The notes under the pieces were generated by a model that was not told where the DNA came from, did not search any database, and saw nothing but the letters and a program-made list of their open reading frames with translations. A DNA stretch of 64,000 nt from Sipunculus nudus (taxonomy: Eukaryota; Annelida; Sipuncula; Golfingiida; Sipunculidae): positions 46,703,695 to 46,767,694 of the forward strand of contig CM049316.1 of assembly GCA_026874595.1 (NCBI GenBank), given 5' to 3'. Every line of letters begins with the position of its first letter. The stretch's first letter is position 1. Below are positions 11,546 through 21,354 of this stretch, piece by piece. The position numbers and the translations under genes were made by a program.

Positions 11546-12790
11546 ATGGTGGCGCCACCTACAACCATTTTTGCACAGCGTTCACCTGTTTATCTGCCTT
11601 GGGATAATATCACTCATATCTCTGCAGTGGTTTGACTTATCCACCTGAAATTTTGCAGGTTAATACATCCTGGACAGCTTTCTCGATTTATGACAGGTGG
11701 CGCCACCTACATTCATGTTTACTCTGCAGACATCCAAGCTCATATCTCAGGAACTGTTTGACTGATTGGGCCAAAATTTTGGATGTGTATAGATCTCACA
11801 TAGCTCTTCATCATAGGCAAAACTAGTGGCGCCACCTGCAACCATTAATGCACAGCGTCCATCTGTTCATCTGCGTTGGGATAAAATCACTCATATCGCA
11901 GCAGTGGTTTGAGTTATCCACCCGAAATTTTACAGGTTTTTACATCCCGCGCAGGTTATTTGATTTTATGACAGGTGGCGCCACCTACATTCAGGTTTAC
12001 TCTGCAGACATCCAAGCTTATATCTCGGGAACCATTTGACCAATTGGGCCAAAATTGTCGTGTGTATAGATCTCACATAGCTCTTCATCATAGGCAAAAC
12101 TGGTGGCGCCACCTGCAACCATTTTTTACAGCGTCCATCTGTTCATCTGCCTTGGGATAATATCACTCATATCTCAGCAGTGGTTTGACTTTTCCACCTG
12201 AAAATTTGCAGGTTTATACATCCTGGACAGGTTTTTCGATTTTATGACAGGTGGTGCCACCTACATTCAGGTTTACTCTGCAGACATCCAAGCTCATATC
12301 TCAGAAACCGTTTGACCAATTGGGCCAAAATTTTGCATGTGTATAGATTTCACATAGCTCTTCATCATAGGTAAAGCTGGTGGTGCCACCTGCCACCACT
12401 GATGCACAGCGTCCATCTGTTCATCTGCCTTGGGATAAAATCACTCATATCTCAGATGTGGTTTGACTTATCCACCTGATATTTTGCAGGTTTATACATC
12501 CTGGACAGGTTTCTCGATTTTATGACAGGTGGCGCCACCTACATTCTCGTTTACTCTGCAGACATCCAAGCTCATAGCTCTTCATCATAAGCAAAACTGG
12601 TGGCCCCACCTGCAACCATTAATGCACAGCATCCATCTGATCATCTGCTGTGGGCTAAAATTACTCATATCTCAGTAATGGTTTGACTTATCTGTCTAAA
12701 ATTTTGCGTGTTTATACATCTAGGTTAGCTTTCTCAATTTTTTTTGGCAGGTGGCGCAACCTACATACACATTTCAGCTGCAGACAATTA
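11546..12790 (+). repeat. 277-bp tandem array with palindromic GGTGGCGCCACC boxes
   Basis: Successive copies start near 11546, 11822, 12099, 12377 and 12597, spacing 276-278 bp; the last interval is 220 bp because of an internal deletion. Each full unit carries two boxes: TGGTGGCGCCACCTGCA and, about 150 bp on, AGGTGGCGCCACCT, a perfect 14-bp palindrome (11695-11708, 11973-11986, 12527-12540). All reading frames are interrupted; the ORFs at 11632-12160 are repeat shadows. This is the core of a nested element (family F) inside B. Confidence 0.8.
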
Positions 12791-12882
12791 TGCTAATATG
12801 CATCACACCTCACTCTTATTTCCCCTTGCCACTCAATCCATGTCCACTCCACCGGTCCCACTCTGATTTCTGCGGATACACA

Positions 12883-12911
12883 TAGTCGCTTGTCGACTAC
12901 CCATATTCTAG
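12883..12911 (+). mobile_element. 3' terminus of family F element
   Basis: A perfect 6-bp hairpin, TAGTCG-CTTGT-CGACTA (12883-12899), an 8-nt spacer and CTAG (12908-12911) are followed by TTTT. This is the Helitron-type 3' end (hairpin, short spacer, CTRR, T). The sequence beyond it belongs to the enclosing B element. The 5' end of F, probably near 11360, is not resolved. Confidence 0.5.
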
Positions 12912-14475
12912 TTTTAAAATGTCCTAGTCTGAAACTTGCAGGTCCGAAATGTCCATTTTGCTGAAATCATAATGACTAAGGTAGATATGCAGGACTTAAA
13001 AGGATCAATATTAAATTTAAAAAATAAACCTCCATTCATACTCCCAAATTTTGCACAGGTTCGCATTAGGCCTGTAGGCCTTGTTTTCAATTTTTTACTA
13101 TTTTTTTTCTCTGCTTTTGAGACCTTCAAAGATATGGTCATCTGTTTCCAAGGCATTAATCGTAACCGCTGGACCTGAAATCTTCTAACTTTACATCAAG
13201 AGAGGTCCATGAAAAGTCTCCATGGAAACCTTGAATTAGGTCTCTGTTACCAATATCTTCTGGGCTATGGGGGCTCTGAAGTACCCCCCAGAATAATGAA
13301 AAATTTTATACAAAAGCTCAAGTATCTGTACAACTGATGCATTGATCTCCATGATTTTTTTTGCATGGATCATTGCACATTGATCATGGAATGTTACATC
13401 AGTTTTTGCAGACTGGTGGCACCACCTGTGTTATTTTGAATTTTTATAATGATTTTCTGTACTTTTGAGACATGTGTTCATCTGTTAACAAAGCACAAAT
13501 AGTAAAGTCCGGACCTAGAATCTTCTGTCTTGACCTGCAGGGAGGCCCTTTAAAATCTCCTTTGAAACCTAAAATTAGATCTCTGTTACCCAAAACCTGT
13601 GAGCTATGGGGCTTCTAAGTACCCCCATCGAATAAAAGAAAATTTGATACAAAAGCTCAAGTATCTGAACAACAAATGCATTAATCACCTTGATTCTTTG
13701 CTTGGATATTGATCATGGAGTGTTTCATCAGCTTCTGCAGACTGGTGGCACCACCTATATTTTTTCGATATTTACAATTTTTTATCTATGTTTGAGACTG
13801 TAAAAGATGCGATCATCTGTTAACAGGGCACATATTATAACAACTGGATCTAGAATTTTATTTTTCTTGACATGCAGGGAGAAGTCTCCTTGGAAACCTA
13901 AAATTAGGTCTCTGTCATCCATATTGTCCTAGCTATTGGGCTCAGAAGTAACCCTCAGAAAAACAAAAAAAATTGATACAATAACTCTGGTATATTAACA
14001 ACTAGTGCATTGATCAGCATGGTTTTTTGCATGCATATGCATCATGGAGTGTTTCATTAGTTTCAGCAGACTGGTGGCATCACCTGGCTTTTTTTTAATT
14101 TTTACACATTTTTTTCTATATTTTTGAGACCTTCAAAGGTGTGGTCGTCTGTTAACAGGACACAAATCATAACCATTTGACCTGAGAGGTCCATAAAAAA
14201 TCTCCATGGAAACCTGAAATTAGGTCTCTGTTACCCATATCTTCTGAGCTATCGGGCTAAGAAGTACCTCCCAAAATAACTAAAAAGTTTATACAAAAGC
14301 TCCAGTATCTGATAAACTAATTTGCATTGATCACCCTGATTCCAATTTTGAGACTGTTAACAGTGCAAAAATTGTAACCATTGGTCCTAGAATCTTCTTA
14401 CTTGACATATAGGGAGGTCCATGAAAAGCCTTCTTGGAAACCTGAAATTAGGTCTCTGTTACCCATATTTTTTTC

Positions 14476-14799
14476 TCTATTATAGTTATATTGATAATCA
14501 TGAAATTAGCTGTGTGCAGCTATCATATTTATCAACATGAAAGACTGTTGACATTAATAAAAATTCCAAACCAGACCCAACAAAATACAGAAATACATCA
14601 TTTGATAGGAAATTGATCAATTAAACACATCCAGGAACATCATTATATACCTAAACCTGTTCACCATAATTTAAGAAGAACATGCCAGAATCTTTCTGAT
14701 AAGTAGTTGTATTTTTTATTAATGTTTACTCAGCAATATGCAATACAGTATATTTTTTAAATATTTTTGTTGGAGGTAAACCCCTGCTTTTTATGCAGC
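14476..14799. other. AT-rich DNA right of A3
   Basis: No gene. 'atgtttactcagcaatatgcaata' type sequence near 14722 resembles 'atgtttattcagcagtatgaaatt' near 15137, so a short repeat pair brackets the SINE-like segment. Confidence 0.4.
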
Positions 14800-15126
14800 T
14801 TTTAATGCAGCTACCATTCCCATTTCAGACTATGTGACAAGGCAGTATCACATGCTTCCTCTCATTTTTTATCCTGGTGTTAACCAGGCCCAGTGACTAT
14901 TGCACGTGCATGCTCTGGGAATGTAATAGCTCCCATTGCTGGTTCATACCACCAAGGTTCTCCCACAAGGCACGTACACTTGTTTGAGAGTGAAACAAAG
15001 CCCCACAGCCTTCCAGTTTAGCCTGCAGAGCATTAACCCAGGGTAGGGGTAAGATGTTAAAAATTTATCCACCTCCGATGAGATTCAAACTCATGACCTA
15101 CTGGCCTTTGAGTCGTGCTCTACTCC
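14800..15126 (-). mobile_element. tRNA-derived SINE, minus strand, 5' truncated
   Basis: On the minus strand, AGTAGAGCACGACT (15111-15124) matches the D-arm region of a tRNA (TAGAGCA). About 16 nt further on is a T-arm with a perfect 5-bp stem and 7-nt loop, ATGAG-TTTGAAT-CTCAT (15078-15094), which carries a polymerase III B-box-like sequence (GTTTGAATC). About 250 nt of non-tRNA body follows towards 14800. The tRNA acceptor half is missing at 15126. The tRNA-like head is seen directly; the SINE assignment is inferred. Confidence 0.5.
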
Positions 15127-18100
15127 TTTTTTTATAAATGTTTATTCAGCAGTATGAAATTCAGTAATTACATTTTAAAAAGAAATACTTTTGGTGTAAC
15201 AAATTTGGCCATCTCATGATACAGTGCAAAAAAACAACCATACATAAATAATCAAGGAAATATTTCATTTATCATCGACTGTGATATATCCTTAAAAACA
15301 TCAGTCACGGCCCACAAAAAGCTGTACCATTTTTGTTTATTTTCATCATCTGGGTATTTGGGCATCACAAGGCTTTTTGTACAAAAGAGGTCCTAATCGC
15401 TCAAGGAAACGTATGGGCCTGGTGAGCCCTGTGCTAGACAGTGTAGTTTGAAGTTTATTGGACAGAATATTTGTTCCGATCGTGCTCACTGGGGCAGCCT
15501 AAGACAGATATACCAGTGACCACAAGATCTATGACTCAGTGTTCCCGCTCACAGGAGAGATCACAGCCAAGATGGGGTTCTGGCCTGCAGGTTTTATTGA
15601 TGTATGTGTTCTGTGAGGTATAGGTCATACTCTCACCGGAAAGGAGCATTGTTCATCCGCAAATCTGTGGACTCTTATCGTGCTGACCCTATCTTCTTCA
15701 GCTAGATGATAAAATATAGGCGTCAGTACAAAATGTAGAAGGTTACAGCTTCTGTCAATGAAGGAGGAATTGTTTCACGATTGTCTTCCTGTTTGATTGT
15801 TTGTTTTTATATACCATATTCTAATTAATCATGAATGTATCTCAGTGATGTTTTAGAAAACTAAGAACATCGAAGAGCAAGGGAAGTGCTCAATTAATTC
15901 CTGTGGTTAGCTTCATTTTTGAGATTTTCACCTTTTCACTCTTTTGCGAGAGTTAAATTTTTTGATCTAACCATACAATAACCTACACAGTGTATATCCA
16001 TTGTTTTATAGATTAATTATACAAAGTAATATATATGTAAAGTCATAAAATTTTAATCAAAGTGAATATTAAATGACTAGAAATCATTGTTCATTGTTGG
16101 CAGATAATTTGAAATTATCAGAATGATCTGATTATATTACAGTTATCTTAGAATAACAGTAACATACAAGATCAATTATTATTTATAATATTAATCTTTT
16201 ATTATTTTTTATATCAAGGGCAAGGTTTTGTGATAATTTCTCTTTCGCAAACATCATTACAAATTTGAAACACTTGTGAACACAAAGGCAACCAGAGTTC
16301 GCATTATGTATCATTTATTAACTCTCCAAGGGAAGTTGGAGGGTGGTCAAGTGATCACAGGTGTTTTTTGGTTTGTCCATATAGCATCTCAAAAAAAATT
16401 CTCAGTGGTTTTCAATGACATGTTGTGGTAATTGCTCCACAGGCCAGGGAACAGAACAGGGTGTAGTGCCATCACCAAGGCCTGTGGTTTTTTCCAGGTT
16501 CTCTGGTGTTCTCAACCTCTGGTCACTTCATATCACAACCACCTGATCCATGGGGAGTGCCTTCATTATATATAATAACTATTTGTACAATTCATGTGAA
16601 ATAGATAAGGTTTGATGTTTGAAAATTAAGATATTTGCTCCAATCAATAAAAATTTAATTTTGATCAGGATCTATTGAAGTTCATCTTATTTTATCAGTT
16701 CTATTTGTTTTCTGTTTTGTTACCTTCAATACTTAATTGATCCATCTCAGAATATAAGCACGTCCCAAGTCTGTGACCCATCCTTCTGCAGATTTTCAGT
16801 GAACTTTGTCAATAATGTTTGCAGAGTTTAATGTGTGGACAAACAATAAAAAGCAGACATGTGTTTATATCTTCAGCAGTGAGTGTGATGCACTGCATGG
16901 TGTCACTGAATGATATTTTCAAGCATTTTCCAGCTGTTATGTAAATGTTCACTGCTTTTATTTATATTCATACAATTTAAATGATATTTGCTGAGATTGG
17001 GGTACAAGGCTTTAATCATTTATCCATTTACCTGAATGTGAATGAAAAGGTCAAATTCAATAGTACTCGCAGAAGCATCATGTTTATTGTGGTATTATCA
17101 CAAACATACAATTTAGGCCTAAATATCCCAAAGCTGAGAGGCTTTCCTTGTGAATCCAGTAAAATGGCTTTAAATACTTAAGCATGATCAGGGTCATGAA
17201 ACATGAAAGATTGTATTATTACAGCAAATGGACTTTTAAACAGTCAGATTTACAGCCAAGAATCATTCTGTAGAAGGCCATGTAATGCTAACCTTTTAGC
17301 TTCCCCATGTACCCTTTTAAAATTTAAACTTGCATCAGACACTGCTGCCAGTGCTAATATTATGGTACACATTTATTGGCAGCATTATTGAATAAACTGT
17401 TTGCTCTCTGAAACCCTTTGCAAATTACTGATTTCCTATGATTTGCCAGAACTAACCATTCTATTGTAATCGACATATCTTCTCTGAACATAAGTTGGTT
17501 TCACCTCAGTTCTGTTCTTTGTATTTATTGAGATATAGATTGAAAAGTTGATTATCAACAGAGTAAGTTTGGACAGGTTAGATATGTGTATGAACCTTGG
17601 TACTGAAAAGTGTATGTTCTCCTTACTCATTTTTCTTGTAAGTGATGAATGCTGGAGATATCCCAGTGTATGCCCCAAGCACTTGGAACTAATAAGAAAA
17701 GCCCTCTCTGGTGACAGCCATTTAGCTGGTCTTATATTAAAGTTTGATAAGAAAAGCCCTTGTGCACAAAGAGGAACATCTTCTTACTGCCTGTCAGCAG
17801 GGCAGATATCATTCCAGCATAATCAGTCAGTCAAAACAGGCCACTGTAGTGGCAGTTTGATGTTATCATTGGAATAAAAACATCCTGAGATAATACTACC
17901 ACAGTTCAGTGATGGTGCCTATATTGTATTGAGGATATCGTAATTTCTGATATATTAGTATCGCCTGACATTGGCAGTCTTTTAATGGCACATCTCGCTA
18001 AGCTTCAGAGACAGGGGAAGATATATGTGTGACTCCATGGTAATAGTGAATACCTCTGATCTTCAGAGCTTCATATATGTTTCAAAGTAGCACTTTTCAA

Positions 18101-18129
18101 ATATTAATTATTATTTGTAATGTTGTCTT
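15127..18129. other. Unique AT-rich DNA
   Basis: No repeat element or supported gene. Several ORFs of 60-110 codons (16981-17181, 17203-17391, 17548-17877) are AT-rich, overlap on both strands and have no recognisable domain. Confidence 0.4.
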
Positions 18130-18500
18130 GTCCTTCTCTCCTTAAAGGGCAGTAACTCTTCATTATTGGCTCATCTGTTTCCTTATACCCAGACAGTGAC
18201 GGCTGGAATGTCCTATTTTATTACGTCCCCGCCCAAAGACCAGCAGGGCAACAGTGTATATACATTTATTGCCATGGCCAGTGCAAATCGTTTTTCGACA
18301 TGGCCTGTAATGCATGCTGGGAAGGCCATCACAACCACACTGACGGAAACCAACTGCGAGCGACCAACAGGTGGCTGTCATAGGAATAGGTCGTGTATCA
18401 TGAAAGCGGGCCAAATTGAGCAAGTTGCAGACAGTTCTGGCCAATCTAACCAAACCCACGATCAGCTGTGAAAGGTTGTAAACTTCTCTTTATGGCCGGT
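18130..18500. other. GC-richer unique island with ORFs open on both strands
   Basis: This non-repetitive stretch stands out from its AT-rich flanks. A 101-codon frame on + (18166-18471) and a 98-codon frame on - (18163-18459) overlap almost completely, so at most one could be real. Neither resembles a family I know, and no good donor or acceptor pair frames either. It could equally be a conserved non-coding element. Confidence 0.25.
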
Positions 18501-19379
18501 AGTCTAGTCTGGAAAATTGGAAAGGCACATCTTGACAAGCCAGTTGACATTGTGCGATGTTCTCTGTGATGCCCTAAGACGATTCATAGGGCTGGTATGC
18601 AGGACCATTCCGGTTTGATCCCATGATAATAACCGGAAAATTACCCACACTTTATTATCAGATAATCTTTTCAGAAAGTATTTAAGCATATTGATTTGCT
18701 ACTTTCATAAATGTAGATTTACATTTATGAAGATCAATGGTATTTTCTACCAGAAATTTACGGTTGCTTTATTTTCAGGTAATCACATTTTCAGTACTTT
18801 TATCCATATTGATTCAATGGGTCCATAATTATAGCTGTACCTCTGTAGAGATCTAAGGTATATATGATAGTCTTCCATTATTGACTGTCAGACTTGGTGT
18901 CCTTCAGCGTGTGGCTCTCAGACAGTGTATATAAACCTGTCTGTCCGTTTAGCCACTTTGCCACATTATTATATGGTTCCATGAATTTGCTGGCAGGAAT
19001 TTTCCTTAGGTTACAAGTGTAAATAAAACTTGCAGAGTTCTCATCATGAAATACAAAGACAACTGCCTATACTGAGAGTGCAAGGATGGCAGACAGAAAA
19101 AAATCACTTAAACTTTATGAGTCTCAAAAGGTATAACATTTTTTTACCCTACCTGACTTTCAAAATTATAAATTATGCCTCCAAATTCCAAAGTGTCTCC
19201 AACACTGAGTTTTCTGTGGTTATAGTATATAGAGTTCAGCAAGGTAATTGCTTTTTAGGTATATAATGCATAAACAGTATTCTGATGCCTTGACTATGAT
19301 AATTAACTAAAATCTCACCACCATGAAAAATTGGCAGGGACTTTCTACTTATTTTGAATAGCCATTCATGTCAAGCCTC
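18501..19379. other. Unique AT-rich DNA
   Basis: Nothing recognised. Confidence 0.4.
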
Positions 19380-20110
19380 CTGATTCTCCACCTCCTAAGA
19401 GGTTTGGATAATCCTGCTTAGGCCAAATAAATCCACTGCTAATAAGGTAAAACAAATCAAGGAAGCTCAAGGCAGATAAATCCAGGCAGACTGCTAATGA
19501 GGTCAAATAAATCCATTCAGACTCTTAATGAGGTCAATGAATCTAGACAGCCTCCTAATGAGGTTAAATAAATCCATTCAGACTCTTAATGAGGTCAAAT
19601 GAATCTAGATAGCCTAGTAAGGAAGTCAAATGAATCCAGGTAGCCTCCAGATGAGGTCAAATATGTCCAGACAGCCACTTAATGAGATCAAATTAATCTA
19701 GGCAGCCTCTCAAAAGGTCAAATAAATCCAGGCAGCTTCCTAATGAGGTAAAATCTAGGCAGCCTCTTAATGAGGTCTATAAATCCAAGCGGCCTCTTAA
19801 AAGGTCCAATAAATCCAGGCAGCCTCCTCATGAGGTCAAATCTAGGCAGCCTCTTAATGAGGTCTATAAATCCAAGCAGCCTCTCAAAAGGTCAAATAAA
19901 TCCAGGCAGCTTCCTAATGAGGTCAAATCTAGGCAGCGTCTTAATGAAGTCTATAAATCCAAGCAGCCCCTTAATGAGGTCAGTAAATCCAGGCAGCCTC
20001 CTAATGAGGTCAAATCTAGGTAGCCTCTTAATGAGGTCAGTAAATCCAGGCAGCCTCTTAATGAGGTCAATAAATCCAGGCAGCCTTTAATGAGGTCAAA
20101 TGAGCCTCCT
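19380..20110 (+). repeat. 27/30-bp minisatellite (AATCCAGGCAGCCTCTTAAT)
   Basis: Units of 30 bp (GCAGCCTCYTAATGAGGTCA plus RTAAATCCAG) alternate with 27-bp units that lack three bases. Copies before about 19770 are more degenerate (32-36 bp). Because 27 and 30 are multiples of three, the regular part stays open for 107 codons (19770-20090) as repeats of SINPGSLLMR and SNLGSLLMR. The open frame is a by-product of the period; there is no start context, splice site or domain to argue for a protein. Confidence 0.8.
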
Positions 20111-20269
20111 ATCCCTAATCAGTTTGAATAAATCCAGACATGGTAAAAAAAGGCGTCTTCCTTTCCTGTAAGAATCTAGGTATCCTGTTACAAGGAGCTC
20201 CTCTCCCTCATACTGAGCTCTGACTGAATGTTGGTAGCTTTCTGCTCTGAACAAGTACAGTCACTCTCA

Positions 20270-20560
20270 TGTACTCAGCCTCTAACTCTGATTCTTATTA
20301 ACAATTCAGTGTGATCCTTAAAACTCAGCCTCACTCTCTGATCCTTCATTACAATTACATGCCCTGATCCTGAATATTTAGCCTCTCACTCTGATTCTTA
20401 TTAGCAATTCAGTGTGATCCTTAATACTCAGCCTCACGCTCAGATACTTAATAACAATTTCATGCTCTGATCCTGAATACTCTAGCCTCTCAATCTGATT
20501 CCTATTAATAATTTCATTTTTGCTCCTGAATACCAAGCTTCATACTTTGATCCTATATGA
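20270..20560 (+). repeat. 103-bp tandem repeat
   Basis: 'tgattcttatta' type starts lie at 20289, 20392 and 20496 (spacing 103-104). Each unit has two related halves of about 50 bp built on GATCCTTAATACTCAGCCTC. Non-coding. Confidence 0.7.
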
Positions 20561-21289
20561 CCATTTTAATGTCTCACAAAGACAGTGACATCATTACTGA
20601 TATCAACTAGTGGCCACTAACTTGTAAATTGTAATACTTGTTGCTGTAGAGAGAATATTTCATACCGAGATGAATATTTAGAAAATTAGGATTTTGAGTG
20701 ATTTTAGAGATGTCTTCAAAACTTGGACAGTAAAGATCTCCCCACAGACATATCCATCAAAATCAGCCTTTCTGTTGATCTGTTTTGATGACAGGAAACA
20801 TTTGTCAGACACCACTCTAGGATAATCCTGTCCCTGGATTATTTTAATGTTGCTTGTATACTTATTTACAATTATGAGTCCATAAAATCCACGAACAATA
20901 TTATCATCATTACCTTTGTCTGGATCTGGTTATTGGCAGTCCAGGAGTAACTGGTTAGTTGCATTCTCATTGCCTGTTAATACAGGCTGACTCATTGTAA
21001 CTCATACTTCCTTTGGGTTTGCAGCCTTTGAAGTACTGATGACCATTTGACCAGTTCAGCATGTTATAATATTGTCAAACTGGCTTTTGTAGTTTACATT
21101 TCTCAATACTTGTGGTAAGCGTGACAAAAGTAGTGATGTACCAGTGTATTTATAGTACGAAACTTCATACGTCTAAACAACCGATTATTTCTGATTATTG
21201 GTCGGTACAGGTCAACCAGTTTTCATTGATGAATGATCATGAAATTGCAACTCATTCCCAACACTAATTATGAGTATCTGACAATAATC
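20561..21289. other. Unique AT-rich DNA, possible decayed hAT-type MITE at 21130-21267
   Basis: A segment starting TAGTGATGTACC and ending CAACACTA has short inverted ends and an internal ACCGATTATT like small hAT elements, but no matching 8-bp duplication flanks it. Nothing else is recognised. Confidence 0.25.
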
Positions 21290-21354
21290 TGTGTTATGAT
21301 AAATGGATCTAATATGAATCATAATTATTAGTGGATCTGATATGAATCATAATT
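21290..21354 (+). repeat. 31-bp satellite, left segment (about 2 copies)
   Basis: Copies of ATTAGTGGATCTGATATGAA run up to the exact start of element C2. The array resumes after C2 and again after A2. Confidence 0.75.

Larger units (their letters stand above)
10409..13083 (+). mobile_element. Family B element nested inside A3
   Basis: The left junction lies in A3's T run (ATATTTTT|AGCGAACTTGTG) and the right junction is GGCCTTG|TTTTC, where the A3 core resumes. The terminus GCGAAC (10410-10415) reappears inverted as GTTCGC (13059-13064) next to the 3' hairpin AGGCC-TGTA-GGCCT (13068-13081... stem 13068-13072 with 13077-13081). A CCGTCAACCGTCC box follows the 5' end, as in the other families. 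The 5' hairpin is less clear than in A, C and D. It contains the tandem array at 11546-12790 and a further element end (family F, 12911). Confidence 0.6.
10045..14475 (+). mobile_element. Family A element A3, interrupted by family B, 3' end lost
   Basis: The 5' hairpin is AGCTCAGCTGAC-TGTAA-GTCATCTGAGCT (10045-10073), one mismatch, followed by TTTGTCCGTCGCCCGTCC. The core is a tandem unit of about 335 bp. Landmarks are 'gagaccttcaaag', 'aggtctctgttacccatat', 'gctatggggct' followed by a C run, and ACTGGTGGCACCACCT (13412-13427, 13741-13756). One unit lies left of the nested B element and about four lie right of it (units near 13120, 13464, 13793, 14125, 14346). No 3' hairpin or CTTG end is present; the element stops near 14475. 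It is non-coding. Confidence 0.65.

Noticed and set aside
11632-12160. Chain of plus-strand ORFs with similar peptides, as a repeat protein
   Set aside because: The period is 277 bp (not a multiple of three) and frames break between units; the similarity comes from the DNA repeat.
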